From NCBI RefSeq assembly GCF_016741855.1, contig NZ_JAERRH010000004.1:248001-312000 (forward strand): 64,000 bases of DNA, in the 5' to 3' direction. Every line of letters starts with the position of its first letter. Position 1 is the stretch's first letter. This DNA is from Streptomyces musisoli (lineage in GTDB: Bacteria > Actinomycetota > Actinomycetes > Streptomycetales > Streptomycetaceae). Under the pieces are notes generated by a model, which saw nothing but the letters and a program-made list of their open reading frames with translations, had not been told where the DNA came from and did no database searches. Position numbers and translations under genes: made by a program. Of the stretch, positions 1 through 7,711 are shown piece after piece.

Positions 1-51
1 AACGGGCAGGAAGCCGGGTAACCCGTTCCGCAGCGGCAACTCGGAACATCC

Positions 52-65
52 GTGACACAGGTCAC
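52..65. promoter_or_regulatory. candidate Crp-type site upstream of the hydrolase
   Basis: The sequence GTG-ACACAG-GTCAC fits the GTG(N6)GNCAC pattern that I recall for Streptomyces Crp, and its arms CGTGAC/GTCACG form a small palindrome. It lies 76 bases before the GTG start at 141. A single short match can occur by chance, so this is only a candidate operator. Confidence 0.3.
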
Positions 66-140
66 GCAACAGCACAGCGGCACCATGCGGCACCATCCGT
101 TTCATCAGGCGAACTGCAGTACGGCGAAGAGGAGCGGTAC

Positions 141-1409
141 GTGAGCGAGAGCAGCGCGGAGGCCGTGGCGGACGTCGTCGCCGCGGCGGCCGTCGCCTCC
201 GCCGCGGGGGCTGCGGCCGGGAGCTGGCGCAAGGCGACCGGCATCGCCGGTGCCGCGATAGGCGTGCTCGCGGCGGGCGCGGCGGCCGGCGTCGCCATCG
301 AGCGCATGACCGTCGGCCGCGGTATGCGCCGCAAGGCGCGGCTGGCCCTGGACTCGGCGGGACCGTACGGCACGCTGCGCGGCACCCCCGGCAAGGCGTA
401 CGCCGACGACGGCACCGAGCTGTACTACGAGGTCGACGAGGCCGAGCCGGACCCGGGGCCGAACGTCTCACCGCGCCGGCGCCGGCTCTTCGGCCGCAAG
501 GCGCCCGCCCCGGTCACGATCGTCTTCTGCCACGGCTACTGCCTCAGCCAGGACTCCTGGCACTTCCAGCGGGCGGCCCTGCGCGGGGTCGTGCGCACCG
601 TCCACTGGGACCAGCGCAGCCACGGGCGGTCCGGGCGGGGCGTGGCCCAGACCCGGGACCGGGCGCCCGTCACGATCGACCAGCTCGGCCGCGATCTGAA
701 GGCCGTGCTCGACGCCGCCGCACCGGACGGACCGGTGGTGCTGGTCGGCCACTCGATGGGCGGGATGACGGTGATGGCCCTCGCCGCCCTGTACCCCGAG
801 CTGATCCGGGACCGGGTCGTCGCCACCGCCCTCGTCGGGACGTCGTCAGGGCGGCTCGGCGAGGTCAACTTCGGGCTTCCGCTGGCCGGCGTCAACGCGG
901 TACGCCGGATCCTCCCCGGTGTGCTGAAGGCGCTCGGGCAGCAGGCCGAGCTGGTGGAGAAGGGGCGCCGGGCCACCGCCGACCTGTTCGCCGGCGTCAT
1001 CAAGCGGTACTCGTTCGCGGGGCGGGACGTCGACCCGGCGGTGGAACGGTTCGCGGAGCGGATGATCGAGTCCACGCCGATCGACGTGGTCGCCGAGTTC
1101 TACCCGGCCTTCACCGACCACGACAAGACCGAGGCGCTCGGCTGCTTCCAGGACATGCCGGTGCTGGTGCTGGCCGGCGTGCGGGACCTGGTCACGCCCA
1201 GCGAACACAGCGAGGTCATCGCCGACCTGCTGCCCGACGCCGAGCTGGTGCTCGTGCCGGACGCCGGGCACCTGGTGATGCTGGAGCACCCCGAAGTGGT
1301 CACCGACCGCCTCGCCGACCTGCTCACCCGCGCGGGTGCGGTGCCCGCAGGGGCTACCGTAAGTGGCTATGGAACGACCAGCAGCACCAGCAGCGCACGA
1401 GGCCGCTGA
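141..1409 (+). CDS. alpha/beta-hydrolase fold protein, probably membrane-anchored
   Basis: A 422-residue protein of the alpha/beta-hydrolase superfamily; the substrate is not known. An Ala/Gly-rich hydrophobic segment (about residues 32-54) could anchor it to the membrane. The core then shows the oxyanion HGY near residue 131, the nucleophile elbow GHSMGG near 203, an acidic residue in VRDLVTP and the catalytic-His motif DAGHLVML near 376, so a Ser-Asp-His triad looks complete. The GTG start is supported by AGAGGAG at 128-134. The 3' end overlaps tsaE by 47 bases, which suggests co-transcription. In other streptomycetes this gene sits between alr and tsaE (from memory). The fold assignment is secure; the reaction is not. 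Confidence 0.9.
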   Translation: MSESSAEAVADVVAAAAVASAAGAAAGSWRKATGIAGAAIGVLAAGAAAGVAIERMTVGRGMRRKARLALDSAGPYGTLRGTPGKAYADDGTELYYEVDEAEPDPGPNVSPRRRRLFGRKAPAPVTIVFCHGYCLSQDSWHFQRAALRGVVRTVHWDQRSHGRSGRGVAQTRDRAPVTIDQLGRDLKAVLDAAAPDGPVVLVGHSMGGMTVMALAALYPELIRDRVVATALVGTSSGRLGEVNFGLPLAGVNAVRRILPGVLKALGQQAELVEKGRRATADLFAGVIKRYSFAGRDVDPAVERFAERMIESTPIDVVAEFYPAFTDHDKTEALGCFQDMPVLVLAGVRDLVTPSEHSEVIADLLPDAELVLVPDAGHLVMLEHPEVVTDRLADLLTRAGAVPAGATVSGYGTTSSTSSARGR

Positions 1410-1887
1410 GATCCGGCTGACGATCACCTCGCCCGAGCAGATGCGGGAGCTGGGCCGCCGACTGGCCAAACTGCTGAGCGCGGGCGACCTGGTGATGCTC
1501 AGCGGGGAACTCGGCGCGGGCAAGACCACCCTCACCCGCGGGCTCGGCGAAGGTCTCGGGGTGCGCGGCGCGGTCACCTCGCCGACCTTCGTGATCGCCC
1601 GGGTGCACCCGTCCCTCGGCGGCGGCCCGCCCCTCGTCCACGTCGACGCCTACCGGCTCGCCGGCGGCCTGGACGAGATGGAGGACCTGGATCTCGACGT
1701 CTCGCTGCCCGACTCGGTGATCGTCGTGGAGTGGGGCGAGGGCAAGGTCGAGGAGCTGGCCGACGACCGGCTCCAGGTGGTCATCCACCGCGCCGTCGGC
1801 GACACCACGGACGAGGTGCGGCACGTGACCGTGACCGGGCTGGGGGAGCGCTGGGCCGAGGCCGGCCTGGAGACGCTGACCGGCTGA
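1363..1887 (+). CDS. tsaE: tRNA t6A biosynthesis ATPase TsaE
   Basis: A small P-loop ATPase (174 residues) that works with TsaB and TsaD in the last step of N6-threonylcarbamoyl-adenosine formation at A37 of ANN-decoding tRNAs. The Walker A motif GELGAGKTTL is near residue 50, followed by the family motif TSPTFV and by HVDAYRL; VVEWGEG near the end is also typical. The GTG start at 1363 has AGGGG nine bases upstream; an ATG at 1369 is an alternative start. It overlaps the hydrolase gene and is separated from tsaB by a small ORF and an opposite-strand gene, so the tsa genes are not one unbroken operon here. Confidence 0.93.
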   Translation: MAMERPAAPAAHEAAEIRLTITSPEQMRELGRRLAKLLSAGDLVMLSGELGAGKTTLTRGLGEGLGVRGAVTSPTFVIARVHPSLGGGPPLVHVDAYRLAGGLDEMEDLDLDVSLPDSVIVVEWGEGKVEELADDRLQVVIHRAVGDTTDEVRHVTVTGLGERWAEAGLETLTG

Positions 1888-1959
1888 GACCGCGTACCGA
1901 CAAGCCGTCGGCAACATATTGCGCAGGACGTCCCGGGCGTGGTCACATGGTAGCCAGCC

Positions 1960-1983
1960 CGTGGTTAGGTGTGCCTAACCACG
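1960..1983. promoter_or_regulatory. perfect 10-bp inverted repeat, operator-like
   Basis: CGTGGTTAGG, a TGTG spacer and then CCTAACCACG form a perfect palindrome 27 bases before the start of the 55-codon ORF at 2011. A -10-like TTAGGT lies inside it. It contains the GGTTAG/CTAACC half-sites of IdeR/DmdR iron boxes, but their spacing is 6 rather than 1, so it is not a standard iron box. An operator for an unidentified regulator is the simplest reading. Confidence 0.45.
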
Positions 1984-2010
1984 CCCGCCCCCGCACTTCA
2001 GGAGGCGTCC

Positions 2011-2178
2011 ATGACCGCAGTACGACCCCCCGAGCGCCCCCGGCCCGCCGTGCCCGCCGTGGTGACCATGCGCGACCTGCTGGCGTCGTGCGCGGCGGCG
2101 GACGCGGTCTCCCGGCCACCGCGGGCCCCGGAGCCGGCCGCCGGCGAACCGGTGGAGAACCGCCCGCAGGCGGCCTGA
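2011..2178 (+). CDS. small Pro/Ala-rich protein of unknown function
   Basis: A 55-residue ORF (MTAVRPPERPRPA...) with an excellent ribosome-binding site, AGGAGG at 2000-2005, and Streptomyces-like codon use. A short apparently helical centre (VVTMRDLLASCAAADAV) is flanked by Pro-rich arms; I see no known domain, signal peptide or membrane segment. The palindrome at 1960-1983 lies just upstream and suggests it is regulated separately from tsaE. Its last codons (ENRPQAA) and stop resemble the 44-bp tandem repeats that follow. I think it is a real small gene because of its start signals, but I cannot assign a role. Confidence 0.6.
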   Translation: MTAVRPPERPRPAVPAVVTMRDLLASCAAADAVSRPPRAPEPAAGEPVENRPQAA

Positions 2179-2196
2179 ACACCGGCCGGCCCGCGC

Positions 2197-2284
2197 ATCA
2201 CGAACCGTCCGCAGGCGGCCTGCGTGCGGACGCTCAGCGGATCACCAACCGTCCGCAGTCGGCCTGAGCGCGGACGCTCAGCGG
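2197..2284. repeat. 44-bp tandem direct repeat, two full copies
   Basis: Copies at 2197-2240 and 2241-2284 differ at a few positions. A partial related copy lies at the 3' end of the 55-codon ORF (about 2157-2180), and the start of another runs into the opposite-strand gene ending at 2278. The repeat therefore fills the space between two converging gene ends. Confidence 0.85.
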
Positions 2285-2835
2285 ATCACGACCACCGGTA
2301 CGCCGATCGTCGCGAACTGCCACATCGCGTCGCCGTCCGTGCGGCTCTCGCGGATGCCGCCGGTCTTCACGCTCGGGTCGGCCATCGTTCCCGACCCGCT
2401 GTTCACCACCGCGCTGAACCCGATCACCACCTCGTTCACGCTGGTGAAGCGCACGACGTGCTCGACGGGGAGACCGTCGGTGCCGGTGGCCATGTTCGAG
2501 CGGGACGTCACCCAGTAGATGCCCGGCGGCGGGTCGACGGTGCCCGGCCGCACCTCGTAGGTGTGCCGCACCCGGTCCCCCGGGGCGACCAGCCAGACCC
2601 GGTCGTCGTCCACCGAGTACACGACGCGTTCACCCGTTCCGGAGTTGGCCGGCAGGGCCGTCGGGTTGTGCCGGTCCCGGGGCGCCTTCCGCGCGGCCGC
2701 CGCGGACGCGCTCGCCGCCGGATCGCCGCGCAGGCTGGCCGGGACGGTCGCCTGGGCCTGGAGGGCAAGGAATCCGACCGTTCCCAGAGCCGCCGCGGCG
2801 AGGCCGGCCACGATCCCCGAGCTGGTCCCTGCCAC
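2278..2835 (-). CDS. membrane-anchored L,D-transpeptidase-like protein lacking the catalytic Cys
   Basis: A 185-residue protein with an N-terminal membrane anchor (about residues 6-28), a charged linker and an extracellular domain. The C-terminus, GGIRESRTDGDAMW followed by IGVPVVVI, resembles the YkuD L,D-transpeptidase signature (S-x-G-C-[IV]-R ... D ... GTPVVV), but Gly160 occupies the position of the catalytic Cys. This makes it a probable non-catalytic relative; the relationship is inferred from the motif only. The GTG start at 2835 is preceded by AGAGGTGG. It runs opposite to its neighbours and diverges from tsaB 113 bases away. The last codons lie within the tandem repeat at 2197-2284. 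Confidence 0.7.
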   Translation of the reverse strand: MAGTSSGIVAGLAAAALGTVGFLALQAQATVPASLRGDPAASASAAAARKAPRDRHNPTALPANSGTGERVVYSVDDDRVWLVAPGDRVRHTYEVRPGTVDPPPGIYWVTSRSNMATGTDGLPVEHVVRFTSVNEVVIGFSAVVNSGSGTMADPSVKTGGIRESRTDGDAMWQFATIGVPVVVIR

Positions 2836-2948
2836 CTGCGCCCACCTCTGTTTCGCGCCATATGTCGTACTTGGTACAGACCGTAGCAGCCGGTGACCCT
2901 CCGTCCAGGTCGGCCGTGCGCGAGCCGCGGGCGCCGTAGGCTGTTCGC

Positions 2949-3605
2949 GTGCTCTTGCTCGCTCTGGATACCGCCACACCCGCCGTCACCGTCGCGCTGC
3001 ACGACGGCACGGACGTCATCGCCTCATCCAGCCAGGTGGACGCGCGCCGGCACGGGGAGCTGCTGCTGCCGGCCGTCGACCGGGTCCTCGCCGAGGCCGG
3101 GCTGAAGCTGGAGGCCGTCACCGACATCGTCGTCGGCACCGGGCCCGGCCCCTACACCGGTCTGCGCGTCGGCCTGATGACCGCAGACACCTTCGGGCTC
3201 GCGCTCGGCGTCCCGGTGCACGGCGTGTGCACCCTGGACGGCCTCGCCTACGCCGCCGACATCGAGAAGGGCCCCTTCGTCGTGGCGACCGACGCCCGGC
3301 GCAAGGAGGTCTACTGGGCGAAGTACGCCGACTCCCGGACCCGGCTGACCGACCCGGCCGTCGACCGCCCGGCCGACATCGCCGAGCAGGTCGCGGGCCT
3401 CCCGGCGGTCGGCGCGGGCGCGCTGCTCTACCCGGACACGTTCCCGAGCGCCCACGAGCCCGAGTACGTGTCCGCCGCGGCCCTCGCCTCGCTCGCCGCC
3501 GGGAAACTGGCCGCGGGCGAGGAACTCCCGGCGCCCCGGCCGCTGTATCTTCGCCGGCCGGACGCCCAGGTCCCCAAGAACTACAAGGTGGTCACCCCCA
3601 AGTGA
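2949..3605 (+). CDS. tsaB: tRNA t6A biosynthesis protein TsaB
   Basis: A 218-residue ASKHA-fold protein that forms the TsaB-TsaD heterodimer needed for threonylcarbamoyl transfer to tRNA. The N-terminal LLLALDTATPAV and the family motif GTGPGPYTGLRVG (near residue 60) are present; like other TsaB proteins it lacks the metal-binding His pair of TsaD. A -10-like TAGGCT at 2937-2942 ends six bases before the GTG and there is no Shine-Dalgarno, so the mRNA is probably leaderless. The stop codon overlaps the GTG of rimI (GTGA), so translation of the two is probably coupled. Confidence 0.95.
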   Translation: MLLLALDTATPAVTVALHDGTDVIASSSQVDARRHGELLLPAVDRVLAEAGLKLEAVTDIVVGTGPGPYTGLRVGLMTADTFGLALGVPVHGVCTLDGLAYAADIEKGPFVVATDARRKEVYWAKYADSRTRLTDPAVDRPADIAEQVAGLPAVGAGALLYPDTFPSAHEPEYVSAAALASLAAGKLAAGEELPAPRPLYLRRPDAQVPKNYKVVTPK

Positions 3606-4174
3606 CGGCACCGGCAACCCCCCGACTGCGCGAGATGCGCTGGTGGGACATCGACCCGGTCCTGGAGCTGGAGAAGGACCTGTTCCCCGAGGACGCCTGG
3701 TCACGGGGCATGTTCTGGTCCGAACTGGCCCACGCCCGGGGCTCCGAGGCCACCCGGCGCTACCTCGTGGCGGAGTCCGGCGGCCGCATCGTCGGCTATG
3801 CGGGTCTCGTCGCCTCCGGCGACCAGGCCGACATCCAGACCATCGCCGTCGCCCGCGCCCACCAGGGCACCGGCCTCGGCGCCCGCCTGCTGGTCGAGCT
3901 GCTGCGCGCGGCGACCGCGTTCGAGTGCCACGAGGTGATGCTCGAATGCCGGGTCGACAACGTCCGGGCGCAGAAGCTCTACGAGCGTTTCGGCTTCGTC
4001 CCCATCGGCTTCCGGCGCGGCTACTACCAGCCCGGCAACGTGGACGCCCTGGTGATGCGCCTGGCCACCGGACCGGACAGCGGCTCCGCGGCACCCGACA
4101 GCGGCTCCCCGGCACCCGACAGCGGCTCCGCCGCGGGGGCTTCCCCAGTACAAGGAACCGACAACAATGACTGA
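3602..4174 (+). CDS. rimI: ribosomal protein S18-alanine N-acetyltransferase RimI
   Basis: A GNAT-family N-acetyltransferase (190 residues). The acetyl-CoA-binding motif A appears as [18 protein letters not shown], followed by [19 protein letters not shown] and RRGYY, typical of RimI, which acetylates the N-terminal Ala of ribosomal protein S18. The GTG start shares bases with the tsaB stop and the 3' end overlaps tsaD by 8 bases, the conserved tsaB-rimI-tsaD order. The C-terminal 35 residues are unusual: a low-complexity tail with three copies of a PDSGS(A/P)A unit encoded by a 21-bp tandem repeat (about 4075-4135), probably an unstructured extension. Confidence 0.95.
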   Translation: MTAPATPRLREMRWWDIDPVLELEKDLFPEDAWSRGMFWSELAHARGSEATRRYLVAESGGRIVGYAGLVASGDQADIQTIAVARAHQGTGLGARLLVELLRAATAFECHEVMLECRVDNVRAQKLYERFGFVPIGFRRGYYQPGNVDALVMRLATGPDSGSAAPDSGSPAPDSGSAAGASPVQGTDNND

Positions 4175-5252
4175 CGAACCCCTCGTCCTCGGCATCGAGA
4201 CCTCCTGCGACGAGACCGGCGTCGGCATCGTCCGCGGCACCACCCTGCTGGCGGACGCCGTCGCCTCCAGCGTCGACGAGCACGCCCGCTTCGGCGGTGT
4301 CGTACCCGAGGTGGCGTCCCGGGCGCACCTGGAGGCGATGGTCCCCACCATCGACCGCGCGCTGAAGGAGGCGGGGGTCACCGCCAAGGACCTCGACGGC
4401 ATCGCGGTCACCGCGGGCCCCGGCCTCGCGGGTGCCCTGCTCGTCGGCGTCTCCGCGGCCAAGGCGTACGCCTACGCCCTCGGCAAGCCCCTGTACGGCG
4501 TCAACCACCTCGCCTCGCACATCTGCGTGGACCAGCTGGAGCACGGCCCGCTGCCCGAGCCGACGATGGCCCTGCTGGTGTCCGGCGGCCACTCCTCGCT
4601 GCTCCTGTCCGAGGACATCACCTCCGACGTCCGCCCCATGGGCGCGACCATCGACGACGCGGCCGGCGAGGCCTTCGACAAGATCGCCCGCGTGCTGAAC
4701 CTGGGCTTCCCCGGCGGCCCGGTCATCGACCGGTACGCGAGGGAGGGCGACCCGGAGGCGATCGCCTTCCCGCGCGGTCTGACCGGCCCGCGCGACCCGG
4801 CCTACGACTTCTCCTTCTCCGGCCTGAAGACCGCCGTGGCCCGCTGGATCGAGGCCAGGCGCGCGGCCGGCGAGGAGGTCCCGGTCCGTGACGTGGCCGC
4901 CTCCTTCCAGGAGGCCGTGGTCGACGTGCTGACCCGCAAGGCCGTCCGCGCCTGCAAGGACGAGGGCGTGGACCACCTCATGATCGGCGGCGGTGTGGCG
5001 GCCAACTCCCGGCTGCGCGTCCTCGCCCAGGAGCGCTGCGAGGCGGCCGGCATCCGCCTGCGTGTGCCGCGCCCCAAGCTGTGCACGGACAACGGCGCGA
5101 TGGTGGCCGCGCTGGGCGCCGAGATGGTCGCCCGCAACCGGGCCGCGTCCAGCTGGGACCTGTCGGCCGACTCCTCCCTGCCGGTGACCGACCCGCACGT
5201 CCCGGGCCACGACCATGTGCACGAGGTCAGCAAGGAGAACCTGTACTCGTGA
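4167..5252 (+). CDS. tsaD: tRNA N6-threonylcarbamoyltransferase TsaD
   Basis: The catalytic subunit of t6A formation (361 residues), which transfers the threonylcarbamoyl group to A37 of tRNA together with TsaB and TsaE. The N-terminal [11 protein letters not shown], the metal-binding HLASHI pair (His near residues 113 and 117), the nucleotide loop VSGGHSSLL and the C-terminal [11 protein letters not shown] and CTDNGAM motifs are intact. The ATG start lies within the end of rimI and is preceded by AAGGAA. It is followed, with a 4-base overlap, by a small unknown gene. Confidence 0.97.
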   Translation: MTDEPLVLGIETSCDETGVGIVRGTTLLADAVASSVDEHARFGGVVPEVASRAHLEAMVPTIDRALKEAGVTAKDLDGIAVTAGPGLAGALLVGVSAAKAYAYALGKPLYGVNHLASHICVDQLEHGPLPEPTMALLVSGGHSSLLLSEDITSDVRPMGATIDDAAGEAFDKIARVLNLGFPGGPVIDRYAREGDPEAIAFPRGLTGPRDPAYDFSFSGLKTAVARWIEARRAAGEEVPVRDVAASFQEAVVDVLTRKAVRACKDEGVDHLMIGGGVAANSRLRVLAQERCEAAGIRLRVPRPKLCTDNGAMVAALGAEMVARNRAASSWDLSADSSLPVTDPHVPGHDHVHEVSKENLYS

Positions 5253-5506
5253 CCGTCGCCCTGATGTGGGAGGCGCGGGCCGCCGAGGGCCGCGGCGGGG
5301 AACTGCTGGCCTGGGTGCGGGAGCAGCGGCTCGCTGCGGAGCCGCTGCGGCGCGAGACCTTCCGCGCGCCGCAGGACCGGGTCCTGGTCATCACCTGGTG
5401 GGACGCGCCGTACGCCGCCGAGGTGCCCGAACTGCCCGAGCCGGACGCGGAGTTGGTGACCCGGGCCGTGCACCGGTGGCGGTTCGAGGCGGTGACGGAC
5501 GGCTGA
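5249..5506 (+). CDS. small protein of unknown function coupled to tsaD
   Basis: An 85-residue ORF whose GTG start overlaps the tsaD stop (GTGA), so it should be translated by coupling. The sequence [26 protein letters not shown], with ITWWDAP further on, suggests a small ferredoxin-like alpha/beta fold of the kind seen in dimeric monooxygenase-type proteins, but no catalytic motif is visible. There is no signal peptide or membrane segment. Its position at the end of the tsaB-rimI-tsaD operon, just before the promoter of a small RNA, is the only functional hint. I do not recognise the family with certainty. Confidence 0.7.
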   Translation: MTVALMWEARAAEGRGGELLAWVREQRLAAEPLRRETFRAPQDRVLVITWWDAPYAAEVPELPEPDAELVTRAVHRWRFEAVTDG

Positions 5507-5530
5507 CGGCCGCGGTCCGCTCGGCCGGAG

Positions 5531-5560
5531 TTGAGGAATCCGCTCCGACCGCGCTATGAT
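5531..5560 (+). promoter_or_regulatory. HrdB-type promoter of the small RNA
   Basis: TTGAGG (5531-5536), an 18-base spacer and TATGAT (5555-5560) form one of the clearest housekeeping promoters in the window. Transcription would start at about 5566, just ahead of the structured RNA region and not of any ORF. Confidence 0.75.
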
Positions 5561-5565
5561 CATCA

Positions 5566-5716
5566 CACAGCGAACGGCCGGAACACCGGCCCGGACGCAG
5601 TGCGTTGGTGGTCCAAGGAAAGACGCCCCGCTTCCTGCGGGGAAATGCAGGTGCAAGGCCTGCCCGGCGCTCCACCGAACACCCCGCCCCCGGTTTTCCG
5701 GAGGCGGGGTGTTCGC
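5566..5716 (+). ncRNA. candidate structured small RNA, three-way junction with pseudoknot
   Basis: A roughly 150-nt transcript with its own promoter and a strong terminator. Helices read by eye: GGCCGG/CCGGCC closed by an AACA tetraloop (5576-5591); a closing helix GGTGG/CCACC (5607-5611 with 5672-5676); inside it CCCCGC/GCGGGG (5626-5631 with 5637-5642) and GCAGG/CCTGC (5647-5651 with 5659-5663). The loop TTCCT (5632-5636) is exactly complementary to the junction AGGAA (5616-5620), a 5-bp pseudoknot. No ORF with a start signal lies within it. It does not match a riboswitch class I know; the next gene is about 400 bases away beyond the terminator, so an independent small RNA is likelier than a cis-regulator. 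Confidence 0.6.
5677..5714 (+). terminator. intrinsic terminator of the small RNA
   Basis: GAACACCCCGCC (5677-5688) pairs perfectly with GGCGGGGTGTTC (5703-5714), with an inner CCGG/CCGG stem and a TTTT loop. The tail is not U-rich, which is common in Streptomyces. It would also end transcription coming from tsaD. Confidence 0.8.
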
Positions 5717-5835
5717 GTTGGTGCCCCGTCGTCACAGCACCGCGCCGCAGCGCAGCCGTCGTTCGGCCCCGGCCACCCGTACCGGTCCCGTCAGCCGCAG
5801 CCGTGCCCGATGCCGGACCTCGCCGCTCGACGGGC

Positions 5836-5958
5836 CCGGCCGCCCGGGTCGACGGCTACCGCGCGGCCCTGGAGACGGCCGGGCTGTCCGTCGATCCCTC
5901 GCTCGTCGTGACCGGCGACTTCCACCATGACGCCGGCTACCGCCTGGGCCCGGAGCGG
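5836..5958 (+). pseudogene. remnant of a LacI-family transcriptional regulator
   Basis: About 40 codons read RVDGYRAALETAGLSVDPSL then VVTGDFHHDAGYRLGPE, which matches the segment of LacI/GalR effector domains normally written as GYRAALEEAGL...VV.GDF....GYR. There is no helix-turn-helix domain upstream and no continuation downstream. The rest of 5717-6127 has no coding signal; an AT-rich TAATAAT at about 6075 may belong to the promoter of the next gene. Confidence 0.6.
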
Positions 5959-6127
5959 CGGCGACCCGGTGCCTGCCGTGACGCGGGGGTGAGCGGCGGC
6001 ACCGGCCGGCGGATGAGAACGGGATGAGAACCTCCCCGGAAAACCCGTTCGCGCGGCTTCCGCTAACAATCCCCTAATAATTCGGACTTACGTTCCTGCC
6101 GTGACGCGACGCGAGGAGCAGGACGAC

Positions 6128-7156
6128 GTGAGCGGACGGGTGGGCCGGCGGCCGGGAGCGCTGAGGATCGTCGGCCTGACTCTGGCGGGCACCCTGGCAC
6201 TGGGCGCGGCGGCGGCCGGCTGGGTGTACTGGCATCTGGACAGCAACATCCGAAGCGTCGACATCAACAGCGCGCTCGGCGACGACCGGCCCGCCCGGGC
6301 GGTGATCCCCCCGGCCGCGACCGCCTCGGCCGACGCCTCCCCGCTGCCCACCGGCTCCCTGAACATCCTGGTGCTCGGTTCGGACTCGCGCGGCGGCACC
6401 GCCAACAAGGAACTGGGCGGCGGCGACAGCTCCGGAGCCCGGTCCGACACCGCGATGGTCGTGCACATCGACGCGGGCCGGACGAGGGCCACCGTGGTCA
6501 GCATCCCGCGCGACACGCTCGTCACCCGCCCGTCCTGCCCGCTCGCCTCCGGCGGCACCACGGCGGTGGCGTACGGCGCCATGTTCAACAGCGCCTACTC
6601 GGTGGGCGGCCCGGTGTGCGCGGTGAAGACCGCCGAGTCGCTCACCGGCGTCCGCATGGACCACTACCTGGAGATCGACTTCTCCGGCTTCGCCAAGCTG
6701 GTCGACGCGCTCGGCGGGGTCGACGTCACCACCGGCCAGGACATCGACGACGACCGGAGCCACCTGCACCTGGAGGCCGGCGCCCACCATCTCGACGGCA
6801 AGCAGGCCCTGGCCCTCGCCCGCACCCGGCACGGTATAGGCGACGGCAGCGACCTGGGCCGCATAGGGCTTCAGCAGACGCTGGTCAAGGCCCTGCTGGA
6901 GCAGATCGCCGGCGCCCGCCTGCTCACCGACCCGGCCAGGCTGTACCAGGTCGCCGACGCCGTCACCGCCGGTCTCACCACCGACACCGGCCTGGATTCC
7001 CTGGGCGAGCTGACGGGCCTCGGCCGGAGCCTCGGAGGCCTGACCGCCGACCGGGTGAGGACGGTGACCATGCCGGTCGTCACGGCACCCTCCGATCCCA
7101 ACCGGGTGATCCCCGAGGAGCCCGCGGCGGACCGGCTCTGGACGTCCCTGCGCTGA
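6128..7156 (+). CDS. LCP (LytR-CpsA-Psr) family glycopolymer transferase
   Basis: A 342-residue membrane-anchored LCP enzyme; the family attaches anionic glycopolymers from undecaprenyl-phosphate carriers to peptidoglycan on the outer face of the membrane. There is one N-terminal membrane segment (about residues 13-35), then the LCP core: NILVLGSDSRGG, RSDTAMVVHID, VVSIPRDTLV, and ALARTRHGIGDGSDLGRIGLQQ with the conserved Arg residues that bind the pyrophosphate lipid. GTG at 6128 is preferred because GAGGAG lies nine bases upstream; a GTG at 6101 lacks such a site. It stands alone, with an AT-rich -10-like element near 6075. Confidence 0.92.
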   Translation: MSGRVGRRPGALRIVGLTLAGTLALGAAAAGWVYWHLDSNIRSVDINSALGDDRPARAVIPPAATASADASPLPTGSLNILVLGSDSRGGTANKELGGGDSSGARSDTAMVVHIDAGRTRATVVSIPRDTLVTRPSCPLASGGTTAVAYGAMFNSAYSVGGPVCAVKTAESLTGVRMDHYLEIDFSGFAKLVDALGGVDVTTGQDIDDDRSHLHLEAGAHHLDGKQALALARTRHGIGDGSDLGRIGLQQTLVKALLEQIAGARLLTDPARLYQVADAVTAGLTTDTGLDSLGELTGLGRSLGGLTADRVRTVTMPVVTAPSDPNRVIPEEPAADRLWTSLR

Positions 7157-7236
7157 GCGCCACAGCCGGCGGGCGTCCGGAGCGGAGGGGCCGCAGGAGG
7201 AGGGCGGAAAAAAGACGGGAGATTTTCGCGCGAGCG

Positions 7237-7263
7237 TGTCGATCCGGGTGCCTCCCGTTCGAC
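7237..7263 (+). promoter_or_regulatory. ECF42-type sigma factor promoter
   Basis: TGTCGA (7237-7242), a 17-base spacer and CGAC (7260-7263) match the promoter signature I recall for ECF42 sigma factors (TGTCGA at -35, CG[AT]C at -10). It sits 52 bases before the DGPF gene at 7315, which is followed by the sigma gene itself, so the pair is probably autoregulated. Confidence 0.65.
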
Positions 7264-7314
7264 GCATGGGTGAGCGGCGGGGAACGGCCCCGCCGCCCGG
7301 CCGAAGGAGCCACC

Positions 7315-7671
7315 ATGCCCCGCTACCTGTCGCTCATCCGCATCGACGAGTCCGCCGCCCCCGCCGAGGGCCCCAGCGAGGAGCTGATGCGGCGGATGGG
7401 CGAGCTGATCGAGGAGGTCACCAAGGCGGGCGTCATGCTCGACACCGCCGGGCTCACCCCGTCCGCCCAGGGCACCCGGGTGCACTGGGAGGGCGGGAAG
7501 ATCTCCGTCACCGACGGGCCGTTCACCGAGTCCAAGGAGGTCATCGGGGGCTACGCGCTCATGCAGTGCAAGGACAAGGCCGAGGCCCTGGAGTGGACCA
7601 AGCGGTTCCTCCAGGTCCACGAGGAGTTCTGGACGGTCACCTGCGAGGTCCGGGAGATCGCGGAGGGCTGA
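7315..7671 (+). CDS. YCII/DGPF-family protein, partner of the ECF42 sigma factor
   Basis: A 118-residue small alpha/beta protein of the YCII-related DGPF family. The name-giving motif VTDGPFTESKEVIGGYAL is intact, and MPRYLSLIRIDE at the start is typical. These proteins are encoded next to, and transcribed by, ECF42 sigma factors, with an unclear biochemical role. The ATG has AAGGAG (7304-7309) upstream. It is followed after 40 bases by the sigma gene and preceded by a matching ECF42 promoter. Confidence 0.92.
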   Translation: MPRYLSLIRIDESAAPAEGPSEELMRRMGELIEEVTKAGVMLDTAGLTPSAQGTRVHWEGGKISVTDGPFTESKEVIGGYALMQCKDKAEALEWTKRFLQVHEEFWTVTCEVREIAEG

Positions 7672-7711
7672 TCCTTGGCCCCGGCCCGCCGGGGGTGTTG
7701 CATGGTGGGCT

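Noticed and set aside
1962..1983. IdeR/DmdR iron box
   Set aside because: The GGTTAG and CTAACC halves are present but separated by six bases rather than one, so the site does not fit the consensus; I kept it only as an unassigned palindrome.
5566..5716. tRNA or tmRNA-like gene
   Set aside because: The GCAGG/CCTGC stem with a seven-base loop recalls a T arm, but the loop is not TTCRA-like and there is no D arm, anticodon arm or CCA-compatible acceptor, so it is not a tRNA.
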